Shown here piece after piece: positions 8,418 to 17,770 of a DNA stretch of 64,000 bases. The DNA comes from CBDAPI01 sp964565865 (lineage in GTDB: Bacteria > Acidobacteriota > UBA6911 > RPQK01 > CBDAPI01). Location: the NCBI GenBank assembly GCA_964565865.1, contig CAZMGM010000007.1, forward strand, positions 1 through 64,000, in the 5' to 3' direction. A model generated the notes under the pieces. That model saw nothing but the letters and a program-made list of their open reading frames with translations, had not been told where the DNA came from and ran no database searches. How positions within the stretch are numbered: the stretch's first letter is position 1; the number at the start of each line of letters is the position of its first letter. The translations under genes were made by a program, and so were the position numbers.

Positions 8418-10553
8418 TCACTTATTATTGGCAATCTCCATGGTGACTCGGCAGACTTCCTCAATCTCACTTCTAGGGATTGGGGCCTGTCGACCTTCGC
8501 TGATTGCGTCGAGGAACGCGGCTACGCAAGCCTTCTGTCCTTTGTCCTGGCGGCGCAGATTCATTTTGGAGAATCCAGGCCAACCAAAGCCTCTTAATCT
8601 ACGGAAATTGTCCAGCTGAAGAATACGCCCTCCGGAGAACACTTCGAGGCGCTCTTTTGGAAAGGATTTATTTCCATTTGCGAAATAATGGATTGTACCC
8701 ATTGAGCCATCGACGAAACTCAACGTAATAGTGACTATGTCTCTCATATCGAGGCGACGGGGCACCGCTCTCATATAGGTAGCCTGGTGTCTTGTAATCG
8801 GGGAAGCTGCAAGGTGACGCAGCAAGTCGATGAAATGACACGCTTCGCCAATGATTCTCCCGCCTCCTACTTCCCAATCCTGTGTCCAATGGTCTGAAGG
8901 GATCTCTCCTGCATTCACGGTCATCATGAATGACTTGGGCCCAGTGAAACCATCCAACAATTGCTCTATCTTCCTAATATGTGGAGAAAAACGACGATTA
9001 AACCCAACCATCAGGATCGGAGGACCATCCGTCTTTGACGCCTCTTCATATGCACTGCTGATTTGAGCGAGTTCATCCAGGCTCAGGCATAATGGCTTCT
9101 CAACGAATACATGCTTTCCAGATCTCAGCGCTCCGAGGACAAATCGAGCGTGACTGTCGTGCCGCGTAGCTATAACGACGGTATTGATGACCTCGTCTGC
9201 CAGGATCAGAGAAGTATCTGTCACTGCTTCCTCAAACCCGTTTTTCCTACCCGCGTGAACACCACTCCGCCCACTANNNNNNNNNNTTAAATACGCACCG
9301 CTTTTTTTAAAAGCTGGAATCAAGATCTGACTCGCATAGTTTCCCGAGCCGATGAAGCCAACTACAGGCTCATCGCCCACTGGTGCTATTGGACCGCGAA
9401 GAAATACACGAGGTGTTTCTAGCTCGGAATCCAGCGGAGTGTCTGACCGAGAGTATTCAAGCAAAATCCCTAATGACGGTTCTTCGCTCATTAGTAGGTC
9501 ATAGGCCTTCAAAGCATCTTCGAACGGACATTGGTGTGTGATCAACGGGGCTACATCCAAAGCACCAGAAACCAGCAGATCCAGAACAGCTTCCATGTTG
9601 CGCTGCTCAGTCCAGCGTACAAAGCCGATTGGATAGTCGTTGCCCTTCTCTTCGTATTCGGGATCGTATCTGCCTGGACCATAGGAGCAGGACACCTGAA
9701 ATGACAATTCTTTTTCGTAGAAGTCAGCCCGAGAGAGTTCAAGCCCGGTTACACCCACCAACACAATACGACCCCGCTTGCGACACATTTTTGCCGCCTC
9801 GGTGACGGGCTCATTGCTCTTGGTAGAGGCTGTGATTATGACTGCATCCACGCCACGGCCACGGGAAATAATCTCCGCAGCTGCTAGGGGATCCTCGCCC
9901 TTGGAAAGATCGATCCCATCAGCGCCAAACTGCCTGGCCAGCTCAACCCGCGAGGAATCAACATCAATTCCCAAAACATGGCAACCCTGGGCTCGGAGCA
10001 GTTGCACTGCAATCTGGCCAACCAATCCCAGACCACTAACAACAACAACTTCACCAAGTGTGGGTTTGGCCAGGCGGATGCCTTGAAGAGCAATCGCACC
10101 GACGACTACAAATGCGGCACTCTCATCAGAAACATTACTTGGCATGCCTGTACACAGATTCTGAGGAACACGTACGACCTCAGCATGTGGCCCATTGCTG
10201 GCAACTCGATCTCCTGGTTGAAAATTGCGGACATCTGAACCGACTTCAAGCACGACGCCGGCGTTGCAATAGCCGAGCGGCAGCGGTTCATCGAGCCTTC
10301 GAAAGACCGCTTCGAGTGTCGGCAACAGGCCGTGGGTCTTCATCTTGTCCAGCACCTGCTTGACTCTGTCCGGCTGCTGACGTGCTTTTTGGAGCAAGTT
10401 GGCCTCGCTGAACTCGACCAGCATCCGCTCGGTTCCGGGTGAAATCAGAGAAGTTCGAGTCTGTATCAGGATTTGCCCATGCCCGACCCGCGGACATGGC
10501 AAGTCAACGACCTGCATCTCACCGGTGCGCAGGTTTTGCAATAATTGCTTCAT
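8418..10553 (-). CDS. bi-domain oxidoreductase: zinc-type alcohol dehydrogenase fused to Gfo/Idh/MocA
   Basis: About 711 residues. The N-terminal half is a medium-chain dehydrogenase: GroES-like part, then a GLGLVGQIAVQLL nucleotide-binding motif at about 175. The C-terminal half is a Gfo/Idh/MocA domain with GSGNYASQIL at about 405 and the EKPLCLS motif at about 490. This fusion recurs in polysaccharide loci with uronate-modifying enzymes and is thought to oxidise or reduce sugars. A run of ten N (9277-9286) falls at the start of the second domain. The frame is the same on both sides, so the gene is probably intact. Confidence 0.88.
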   Translation of the reverse strand: MKQLLQNLRTGEMQVVDLPCPRVGHGQILIQTRTSLISPGTERMLVEFSEANLLQKARQQPDRVKQVLDKMKTHGLLPTLEAVFRRLDEPLPLGYCNAGVVLEVGSDVRNFQPGDRVASNGPHAEVVRVPQNLCTGMPSNVSDESAAFVVVGAIALQGIRLAKPTLGEVVVVSGLGLVGQIAVQLLRAQGCHVLGIDVDSSRVELARQFGADGIDLSKGEDPLAAAEIISRGRGVDAVIITASTKSNEPVTEAAKMCRKRGRIVLVGVTGLELSRADFYEKELSFQVSCSYGPGRYDPEYEEKGNDYPIGFVRWTEQRNMEAVLDLLVSGALDVAPLITHQCPFEDALKAYDLLMSEEPSLGILLEYSRSDTPLDSELETPRVFLRGPIAPVGDEPVVGFIGSGNYASQILIPAFKKSGAYLXXXXSGRSGVHAGRKNGFEEAVTDTSLILADEVINTVVIATRHDSHARFVLGALRSGKHVFVEKPLCLSLDELAQISSAYEEASKTDGPPILMVGFNRRFSPHIRKIEQLLDGFTGPKSFMMTVNAGEIPSDHWTQDWEVGGGRIIGEACHFIDLLRHLAASPITRHQATYMRAVPRRLDMRDIVTITLSFVDGSMGTIHYFANGNKSFPKERLEVFSGGRILQLDNFRRLRGFGWPGFSKMNLRRQDKGQKACVAAFLDAISEGRQAPIPRSEIEEVCRVTMEIANNK
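9277..9286. other. assembly gap of ten N inside the bi-domain oxidoreductase gene
   Basis: Ten undetermined bases. Reading frames on both sides agree, and about four residues are missing from the Rossmann region of the Gfo/Idh/MocA domain. Confidence 0.99.
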
Positions 10554-10958
10554 AAACTATGCTTTTTCAAAGCAGCCGAGAAGGTTGCCCCTCGATCCCC
10601 CTAACAAATTGGTAGTGTTCACAATACGTTCGTACGCGACTCCAAGCGCGAACGCAAGCGTCAGAAAAGTTAAGTAGTTTGGACAACACTCGAGCAACTT
10701 TAACCGCCACTCGCGGAACCCGGCGCGGAGTTATTGTCAAAAGTTGGAGATGGACCCATCAAGCGGCGGCTTCGTTCTCCCGGATCATTTGCCAAAAGGG
10801 ATCACCATGATTGAGCTCGTTTTCGCGATACCAACGCCTCTTTTTTTCTTCCATGTCCATTTCAAAGGCGGATTCTCTTTTTCGGGGCCTGCCAACTCCA
10901 GCTTGCCCTACTTATTCCCATCCTGTCAGTTGTTAGAGTTCCTCACCTGCCAGCGCTC
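10554..10958. other. intergenic region with one possible small ORF remnant
   Basis: About 400 bases between a methyltransferase gene and the bi-domain dehydrogenase gene. A short inverted repeat TGCTTT-TTC-AAAGCA (10560-10574) lies just upstream of the dehydrogenase start. A 33-codon minus-strand frame (10759-10860) is the only protein-like stretch. No promoter was identified with confidence. Confidence 0.5.
10759..10860 (-). CDS. possible small ORF or remnant, unknown
   Basis: A 33-codon frame encodes a strongly charged peptide (start MDMEEKKRRWYRENE, then GDPFWQMIRENEAAA). The frame stays open for 17 codons upstream of the ATG and includes an AT-hook-like GRPRKR motif. The composition looks protein-like and resembles the tail of a larger DNA-binding or transposition protein. 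I do not recognise the family; this may be a decayed fragment. Confidence 0.2.
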   Translation of the reverse strand: MDMEEKKRRWYRENELNHGDPFWQMIRENEAAA

Positions 10959-10959
10959 A

Positions 10960-11619
10960 TCAGGTCTTCCGGATCTCCACGACTAAATTGTGAGGCAAGC
11001 TTGGATAGCTCTCATACTCCATGGCAATCGCCTGGCCGAAAACATCGGGATTTGTTGTCTTGAGAGGTGCGCATTCGACAATATCGGTGAAACCAGCCCG
11101 CCCACACAACTCACAAAGAAGGCTATAGTCAAACAGACGCCGTACTTCTCCAGCGACCAGGAGATAATTTTCAAACTTGCCGCCCATGCTTTCGTAGGCG
11201 AGCGGCCACACGCCAAACCAGTCGGTTCTGTTTTCAACATAAGCCTTGACGGCGTTTTCCACGTGGGGAACCGCAATTCGCACATAGCCACCTGTTTCCA
11301 GACAGCGATAGATCTCTTTAAGCAATGGTTCCACGCGAAAGTACGGCAAGTGTTGGAGGACGCTGAAGCAATACAGGGCTTCAACGCTGTTGGGCCTGAA
11401 GGGCAAACGGTTCACCAGATTAGCCCAAAGGTCTATCTTGGCGGTTACGATGTTAGCGTCAACATTGAGCCAGCCTTTCATGTAGCACTTGCGTCCAGAC
11501 CCTAGATGGACTCGAAGGCCCTTCTTCGGTGCCCGGAAGTATCTATATCTTCGGCCATTTACCCACATTAGGGGACCAGCAACCCGATAGAATGTTCTTC
11601 TCTGCCAACTCTTGATCAT
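10960..11619 (-). CDS. class I SAM-dependent methyltransferase
   Basis: 219 residues. The motif HLGSGRKCYMKGWLNVDAN (about 38-56) is the SAM-binding region seen in predicted methyltransferases of polysaccharide clusters. A motif IV-like region and the post-motif KEIYRCLETGGYVRIAVP follow. It probably O- or N-methylates a sugar residue. It overlaps the GT2 gene before it by 4 bases (ATGA), which suggests coupled expression. Confidence 0.8.
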   Translation of the reverse strand: MIKSWQRRTFYRVAGPLMWVNGRRYRYFRAPKKGLRVHLGSGRKCYMKGWLNVDANIVTAKIDLWANLVNRLPFRPNSVEALYCFSVLQHLPYFRVEPLLKEIYRCLETGGYVRIAVPHVENAVKAYVENRTDWFGVWPLAYESMGGKFENYLLVAGEVRRLFDYSLLCELCGRAGFTDIVECAPLKTTNPDVFGQAIAMEYESYPSLPHNLVVEIRKT

Positions 11620-12560
11620 GACGACACGCTCCTTTGTAGAGGTGACGCGAGAACGCGCGGATCAAAACCGCCTGCGGGCACCTTAGGAAAGTCGAGGATA
11701 TTTCCAGTTAACTCCATCTCCTTGATTTTCAGCTCCGTAGCCCGATAATGCTCGACCCGCAGCCTGATGTAGGCCAACCCGATCGCGCCATCTAGCAGAG
11801 CTCGACGTCTGAACGCCTCGTCGAGCCATTTGAGCTGATAGCGAAATGGAATGCGGTAAAACACGTTCTTAAGAAACATGCGCCGTTCGAGTGGAGTTCC
11901 AAAAAGAGCGGGCTTTGCAGAGAGGGGATCACCCTTCACTCGCATGATCGCTTCCAAGGTCGAGTATCGGTTCTGTTTCTCATACCAGCGGTGCAGATTA
12001 GGGCTGTCCATGTGCTCGATGCCGCACCGCAAATGCCCGATCGCCCCATCCACAAGAAGATGTTCGTTGACCAGAACCTTGGCAAACCGGGCTTTGCCTG
12101 AACGCCATAAGCGGGTCGTGCGAATTTGCGGGTGCATCCGCCTGCCCATGAACCTGAGATGAATCGGAACGATAAAGGCGCTCTCCCGGGGATCGCCGGA
12201 CAAAAGCGTTCGCATTTCTTGTCGCAAACTCCCACTTACTCTCTCGTCGGCGTCCAGTTTAAGTACCCACGGAGTTTTTATGGGAAGCCTTTCAAGCGCC
12301 CAGTTCCACTGGTCACCGTAGTTAGTAAAGGGTCGCTGGACGATTTGCACCCCACGCTCTAACGCTACATCAACTGTGCGGTCTACGCTGCAGCTATCCA
12401 CGACAAATACTTCCTTTGCCAAGTTCTTAACGCTGTCAATCGCGTCGGGGAGATTTTCCTCTTCGTTCAGAGTGAGGATAATCACCGTGATTGGCAAGAC
12501 CGTCGCGCTTGAGGGTGAACAAGTGGCTTCGGTCTTCACCTTAGGCTCGTTGTGGTGCAT
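11616..12560 (-). CDS. GT2 family glycosyltransferase (WaaE/KdtX-like)
   Basis: About 314 residues with a GT-A fold. It has the ITVIILTLNEEENLPDAIDS start motif, VVDSCSVDRTVDVA, and the metal-binding LKLDADERV motif near 103. The C-terminal extension with aromatic and basic residues (FYRIPFRYQLKWLDEAF) is typical of the WaaE/KdtX-like group that acts on lipid-linked or LPS-core sugars at the inner membrane face. Acceptor and donor cannot be deduced. Confidence 0.88.
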   Translation of the reverse strand: MHHNEPKVKTEATCSPSSATVLPITVIILTLNEEENLPDAIDSVKNLAKEVFVVDSCSVDRTVDVALERGVQIVQRPFTNYGDQWNWALERLPIKTPWVLKLDADERVSGSLRQEMRTLLSGDPRESAFIVPIHLRFMGRRMHPQIRTTRLWRSGKARFAKVLVNEHLLVDGAIGHLRCGIEHMDSPNLHRWYEKQNRYSTLEAIMRVKGDPLSAKPALFGTPLERRMFLKNVFYRIPFRYQLKWLDEAFRRRALLDGAIGLAYIRLRVEHYRATELKIKEMELTGNILDFPKVPAGGFDPRVLASPLQRSVSS

Positions 12561-12585
12561 GTCGTACGCAGCTTCATGTACGGGA

Positions 12586-13380
12586 TTATGGGATATCCTT
12601 CCAGGTGATTAGTTGTATCGAGTGCTTCTTTGCCTCGTCGGCGAAACGAATAAGCGATCTACGTTCGGTGCCATTCCATCCCTCGAAACCCGGGTGGAAC
12701 CCGGCTTCGACCGTCGCACCCTGGCAACCTTGTACAAACCGCCTGAACCATAAGGAGTTTTCACGAATCCAGTCAGCCTTCTCGTTACCTCGAAGCATGA
12801 AAAAGAATTGAGTTGTACAGAATCGATTGCGAATCCGTCGATCCCAGTAGCGGCCCCACCAAAAAGTTGGGCTGAGAATAGGTTTTCTCACAAAGAGATT
12901 CTGAACGGCGCGAACTCGAGTAATACCAAAATGAGGTAGGACCCTAGCGAGTGCACCTGGAAACGGTCCCAATTTATGCATATGGCCGTGAGCATCTACG
13001 TGCGTAAGCGGAAGGCCGTGATCGCGGAAGTACCCCAACTGAGCTCTTACCTCGCATTCGATCTCGCTGGAAGGAATCTGACGGCATATTGCTTTCAGGC
13101 GAATAACATTTGAATTAGTGTAGTTCCCATCTTCATCTACCAAGTGGGGGATTTGTGATGGATCGGAAACTGGCCGCTCGAAGCTATTCCTCGCAAATGT
13201 TAAATGCGCACCATAGCTATATTCTGGGTGTTCCTTGGCGTACCGGATTGCCGCATCCGAAAAGGGCATAAGAGGCATGATGGAGGCACTAGTGAGGATG
13301 CCTCGCTCAAAGCATTCGACCGTGGCTCGATAGCTATCTTCCGACTGCCCAAAATCATCGGCGTGAAGGATTAGTCGCAT
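12586..13380 (-). CDS. ChbG/HpnK family deacetylase (YdjC-like)
   Basis: 264 residues. The N-terminal LILHADDFGQSEDSY carries the metal-binding Asp-Asp pair. Later histidines fall in GAHLTF and in THVDAHGHMHKLGPFP, the family's metal and catalytic motifs. Members deacetylate N-acetyl sugars of chito-oligosaccharides or hopanoid-linked glucosamine. Within this locus it may deacetylate an amino sugar of the repeat unit. Its length is normal for the family and the N-terminus starts directly at the first beta strand. Confidence 0.85.
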   Translation of the reverse strand: MRLILHADDFGQSEDSYRATVECFERGILTSASIMPLMPFSDAAIRYAKEHPEYSYGAHLTFARNSFERPVSDPSQIPHLVDEDGNYTNSNVIRLKAICRQIPSSEIECEVRAQLGYFRDHGLPLTHVDAHGHMHKLGPFPGALARVLPHFGITRVRAVQNLFVRKPILSPTFWWGRYWDRRIRNRFCTTQFFFMLRGNEKADWIRENSLWFRRFVQGCQGATVEAGFHPGFEGWNGTERRSLIRFADEAKKHSIQLITWKDIP

Positions 13381-13456
13381 GGCTTGTCTTGTTTTAGAAG
13401 CGGTATCAGGCTCTTCTTTACCTTGTTCATCATTGTCTCCCTATCCCCACAGCCAC

Positions 13457-14036
13457 TTATAGCGGAGTACATTTCGTCGAGCCATTAGGGGGCCGAGGGT
13501 CATCGATAAGAAACGTACCCAGCAATAGTGTCTCGAATAGGCGAGGTGCCAGTTTGGATAGTTGGGAAGATAGTCCGCAACCGGCGAAAGCAGTGATTTG
13601 TAAAAGGTCCTCAAGGGAGTGGCGAGTGTATTGCCGGAACGGCCCGATCAGATTTCCATACTGAGGCCAGTCGTATGTTGCGGGAACACCTGCCACGAGA
13701 ATGCCACAGGGCTTGAGCACGCGAGCGATCGCGCTAACTGCGCGAGTGTCATCGTCAATGCGTTCAAGAACATCCAGGCAAAGGCAGATGGCCATGGACG
13801 GGGTTCGGTAAGGAATCTCATAGGTGCTACCACGCTTCACTTCGGCACGTCCCTTGAGGATCTCCTTTGCAGCACCCACGTTAGAATCGGAGTAATCCAT
13901 TGTGAATAGCCGATAGGTGTTGGGGATGCCAGAAAGAACCTCGCCGTAGCCGCATCCGATGTCCAGCAAGCTTGCCCCATGCGGAACCTGTTAGGTCAGA
14001 AACCCTGAGATGGTTACGCGCCGAACTTTTCTTCAT
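13457..14036 (-). pseudogene. class I SAM methyltransferase, frameshifted in front of motif I
   Basis: The open part (13457-13969) starts abruptly with LLDIGCGYGEVL (SAM motif I) and continues with LDVLERIDDDTRAVSAIARV and LKPCGILVAGVP. Family members need about 25-35 residues before motif I. In the next frame, an ATG at 14036 reads MKKSSARNHLRVSDLTGSAW plus GK, and it would join LLDIGCG exactly if one T were removed from the CTTG at 13967-13970. This is either a one-base assembly error or a true frameshift. If intact, it is a methyltransferase of about 193 residues. Confidence 0.65.
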
Positions 14037-14241
14037 TCGTTCTTTTTTAACCCCTGATAGCCCTTCTCGGACAAGTGTTCATAAAACTCAGGACTGTCCT
14101 CTGCTTGTCACGCCTCCAGATGCCAACTCCTCAACTTGGCTAGGCAAGTTAGCCACAGGGACACGCGCCCACCCAAGGTTGGTGCCGGCGTTGGCTGTGG
14201 GCTCGTATCTTCCTTTGATGGGACCGATCGAACAATGGGCA

Positions 14242-16266
14242 TTATCTATTCCCGTAGACCGAGCGGCTGATCTGGAACAACAGATCATAAATGGGAACCA
14301 GCTTCTCCACCGAGAGTTGATGGCCCGCCTGCCGGGAGATGGCCGCTTGAATGGCGTGTGCGTGGGAATAATCCGAGCTCTCGTCGCGAAGTATGTCGCG
14401 CACCTTTAGCACCGTTCCCCCTAAAGCCTTCCAGGTTTCCAGCCAGGACAGCCCAAAATTATCGTCGGCTATCTGTGGAACGAATGTGTCGGGGTAGAAC
14501 CCCAGGCTGACCGAGTAGTTCTGGAACGTGAACACGAAGCGGTCTTTACGTTGGTTGAGGCCCTGACGGAAGAGGAAGCTTATTGTGTGGTTTTCGAACC
14601 TCACCATTCCTTCAATCAAGCTAGTTTCCCCCTGTTTGTTTAGCTCATGTCGACAATACTCCAGGCGAGATTTCCCCTTCCCAAACATGGACATTAGATC
14701 AACGCGATGCATTCCGTAGTCGACCAGCAACGTTTGCGATTCGAACTCGTTACGAAGCCAGGCCGCGCTGTCTTTGTTGACCGGTCCGCTTTGGAAGATG
14801 GCCGACACATGGTGGAGCTTGCCGGCGTTGTATTTTCTAAGATGGGCCAACATCTCCAGCACGTTAGACTTATAGCGGGTGTTGTGGCAGACCATTACCG
14901 GGTCCTCTCGCTGCCGGGAAAACCGAAGCCATTGCTCAAGCTCGTCGTTGTTGTAGCACAGCGGTTTTTCAACGAGCACCGGGCCTTTGACAGTCTGCAG
15001 TTTGGCGATAGCGTCAGTGTGCTTGGGCCCGGGAGTGCATATGACTGTTAAGTCCGCCGATTCGACAGGGCTTTCCTCGATTGAAAGAACCCTTGTCCCG
15101 GTAATGTCTTCTTCTATATTCAAGTCGTAGGCTTTGAGATCACCTTTAAAACCAATCCGTTTTAGAGCCGGCAGGTGCCTCATTTTGACAATTCGGCCAA
15201 AGCCTACATAGTTGATCCGTCTAGCCAGAGTGCCAGAGCGGAGTGCGGGATCGACAGGAGGAATGTCGTAGTTCGGTTTCTGATCGTCGAAGACGCGGCG
15301 TAGCTCCTGTCGCCAGTTTGCAGAGAAATTGATCCCCAATCGCTTTTCCGACCGAGAAGCGTCAAAGCGTTGAAACCTGCAGACACTGCTAACCTTGCCG
15401 TAGACGCCAAAGTCTCTCCTCCCAATCAATCTTGAAAGGACCTCTCCGCAGCAAGCCGCAGTGAGCCAGAAAGGCACAGGAAAAAAGCATATCCTGATTC
15501 CCGCTCCCATGACCTCTCGGCAGTTCTCGAGGTACTCTCTGCGCGTTGGAGAATGCTTGTCGGCGAGCAATACGGATTCGATATCTCCTTTGGGAGGGCT
15601 ACTTATCAACTCAAGGATGCTGGCGTTGACCCTCTCCCGGGTAACAAGGGGAATCTGGCTTTTGGCGTGCCCCAATCCCAAAATGGAATTCCACGGCAGG
15701 CGGACGCCAATGCCGCCCATGTACCCGCCCATGCCGTTCGCCAGGATCAGCCCGGGGCGCACAATCGAAACTGCCAAGCCTTCGGCCCGCTCATTCTGGA
15801 TAACGTTCTCTTGCGCGACCTTGACCGCCGCATATGGACCCTTTTTCGAAGGAGCGGCCTCGACGGGCGAGTCTTCGTCCACGAATTCTGCATTGTTCTT
15901 GTACACGCTGCAGGAAGAAATGTGAATCAGGTGCTTTACTGTTCGAGGTTTACAAAAACGTAGTAGGGTCCTTATGTACTCCTCGTTGTCTTCCACGCTT
16001 TCGCCACTGAGCCTTATGTAGTTGATAACCGTGTCGATGGGTTCGTCTATGTACGGGTTCTCATCCAATTTCTTGACCGGTCCAGTAATCCGACGATCTT
16101 TTCTAGCCAATGGACCCCGGCTAAACGTCAGAACATCATGCCCGTACTCTTCGAGACTGGCCTGCAATCCCTGGGCAGCGAAGGATCGATACCCACAGAG
16201 CAGAACTCTCTTTCTTGTGCCCTTTCGACTTACAGATTTGGCCAATGCAGTTGTCTTGGATTCCAT
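14242..16266 (-). CDS. fusion of NAD-dependent sugar epimerase (SDR) and Gfo/Idh/MocA oxidoreductase
   Basis: 674 residues. The N-terminal part (about 18-330) is an extended SDR: Rossmann start KRVLLCGYRSFAAQGLQASL, a serine-rich ISSCSVYKNN strand, and the catalytic YAAVK (YxxxK). The C-terminal part (about 345-674) is Gfo/Idh/MocA: INYVGFGRIVKMRHLPALKR, then VLVEKPLCYNN (EKP motif) and a conserved CHNTRYK. The halves share one continuous frame, so the fusion is real. It could carry out two consecutive redox or epimerisation steps on a nucleotide sugar. Substrate unknown. Confidence 0.85.
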   Translation of the reverse strand: MESKTTALAKSVSRKGTRKRVLLCGYRSFAAQGLQASLEEYGHDVLTFSRGPLARKDRRITGPVKKLDENPYIDEPIDTVINYIRLSGESVEDNEEYIRTLLRFCKPRTVKHLIHISSCSVYKNNAEFVDEDSPVEAAPSKKGPYAAVKVAQENVIQNERAEGLAVSIVRPGLILANGMGGYMGGIGVRLPWNSILGLGHAKSQIPLVTRERVNASILELISSPPKGDIESVLLADKHSPTRREYLENCREVMGAGIRICFFPVPFWLTAACCGEVLSRLIGRRDFGVYGKVSSVCRFQRFDASRSEKRLGINFSANWRQELRRVFDDQKPNYDIPPVDPALRSGTLARRINYVGFGRIVKMRHLPALKRIGFKGDLKAYDLNIEEDITGTRVLSIEESPVESADLTVICTPGPKHTDAIAKLQTVKGPVLVEKPLCYNNDELEQWLRFSRQREDPVMVCHNTRYKSNVLEMLAHLRKYNAGKLHHVSAIFQSGPVNKDSAAWLRNEFESQTLLVDYGMHRVDLMSMFGKGKSRLEYCRHELNKQGETSLIEGMVRFENHTISFLFRQGLNQRKDRFVFTFQNYSVSLGFYPDTFVPQIADDNFGLSWLETWKALGGTVLKVRDILRDESSDYSHAHAIQAAISRQAGHQLSVEKLVPIYDLLFQISRSVYGNR

Positions 16267-16269
16267 ATT

Positions 16270-17475
16270 TCACGCACAGACATCTCTAAGAAGCTCGAGC
16301 AATGAAGCTGTGTGGTTAGTCCAGGAGAAATCCTTGCTTCTCTCTAACCCCTTGGCTTGCATTGCTCCTCTCAGGTCCGCGTCTTGAAGCGTGCTCTCGA
16401 GAGCACTCGCACAGCTGACGGGGTCAAAAGTGTCAAAGTATCTTGCGGCTTCTCCGCACAATTCCCGATTGACGGCCGTGTCAGATGCAACAATTGGAAG
16501 ACCGCAGGACATAGCTTCCACTAAAGGATGTCCAAAGGATTCAGTAAAAGAGGGAAAAACGAACACGTCAGCCCTTTCGTAGAGGTAATGAAGTTGTGCG
16601 TGATCAAAATCTCCGGCGTGCACAACAGCCCCCGAGATACCCAGTTCACGCTCCCGCGTAAGCAAGGAGTCGTACTGCAGCACATAAAACTTGTTTGATT
16701 CTCGTGTGAACGTGTCCGCGGATTGCGCCCGGTTAGAAAGCGTGCAGACAAACTTAATCTTCACGCCGGAGGCAATCACCGTAGCAAGCGACTCAATCAG
16801 GGTTTCGAAGTTCTTATGCACCGCGTAGTGAGAGACGTTGAGCAGAATCCTATATCCTGCATCCCGCCATCGCTCCATCTTATCCGCAATTTCCGGTTTT
16901 TCTGTACCGCCTTGGAAAAACCTGTCAGAGGAGAACCCATAACTGAGAATCGCCATGTGCTTCTGGGTGATGGAAACATGGGAGGCGACGTTCTCCAACA
17001 TTGCCTGACTTGGAAACACCACAACGTCCGCTGCTCGCATAGATAGAAAACTCATTGAACGTCGGCCCCAGATCGAAAGAAACGGCGCGTTAATCTCCTT
17101 ATATTTGCGCTCAAACACTGGGCAAAAATAGGCGGCGTTGCGGACGAGTAGAACCTGTGGGCAAGGGCTCCGGAGCGTCGCTAATCCGGTGGAAGAAAAC
17201 AGGACATCGGCGTCCAGTTCACGAGCAATCCGCGGAATCGTCCAGTTGTCGAAGTAAAGCCGTCGCAAAGTCGTCGGGTGCGTTGGCGCATAGGGGATCA
17301 GTTCGGTCATCTTGTGATCGACTACCTTGTCAAATACGCTCACCTTCAATTCGGGAACGATGGCGAAAAACTGGTCTCCAGGAACAGCCACACCTGGCAA
17401 CTCGCGCAAGAGATTCGTTATATAGGTCAACGCGCCTCCCAAACCGGCAGAGGCGGCGTTTATCAAAACCCTCAT
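16270..17475 (-). CDS. GT4 glycosyltransferase
   Basis: About 401 residues, GT-B fold. It starts MRVLINAASAGLGGALTYI, the glycine-rich acceptor loop of the family. The donor-binding region is FPSFTESFGHPLVEAMSCGL (E-x7-E motif), followed by PIVASDTAVNREL. The ATG at 17475 has a good ribosome site (AGAAGGGA, 7 bases upstream); the 60 residues an earlier start would add are Pro/Ala/Arg-rich and unlike the family. Probably cytoplasmic, adding a sugar to the lipid-linked repeat unit. Confidence 0.88.
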   Translation of the reverse strand: MRVLINAASAGLGGALTYITNLLRELPGVAVPGDQFFAIVPELKVSVFDKVVDHKMTELIPYAPTHPTTLRRLYFDNWTIPRIARELDADVLFSSTGLATLRSPCPQVLLVRNAAYFCPVFERKYKEINAPFLSIWGRRSMSFLSMRAADVVVFPSQAMLENVASHVSITQKHMAILSYGFSSDRFFQGGTEKPEIADKMERWRDAGYRILLNVSHYAVHKNFETLIESLATVIASGVKIKFVCTLSNRAQSADTFTRESNKFYVLQYDSLLTRERELGISGAVVHAGDFDHAQLHYLYERADVFVFPSFTESFGHPLVEAMSCGLPIVASDTAVNRELCGEAARYFDTFDPVSCASALESTLQDADLRGAMQAKGLERSKDFSWTNHTASLLELLRDVCA

Positions 17476-17770
17476 TGATGGTTCCCTTCTAGGTCTAGCA
17501 GCCCGTGGTAAAAGTTCCGGGGGCCACGTTGCGGCCGCCGTGGGTGCAGATGCAAGGCAAACCGACTCAGGCCATGCCAAAGTATCGGCGAGGAGGGGCA
17601 ACGAAGCAGACGGGCCTGGGCCGCCCGTAACCAGAAGGACGCCAGGGGTTTGCACCCCTTGGCTGCGTTTCTCGTCATCTCCGATAAACCAGCATCAATT
17701 TCCTCTTCGTGCCTTGCCAGCGAACGCTGTTCCCTGGCGCTCGACCGCGCGCGATTTTTACCACGCGCTG

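Noticed and set aside
17476..17770. Possible gene between the GT4 gene and asnB
   Set aside because: The open minus frame is Arg/Pro/His-rich and unlike any family; treated as non-coding.
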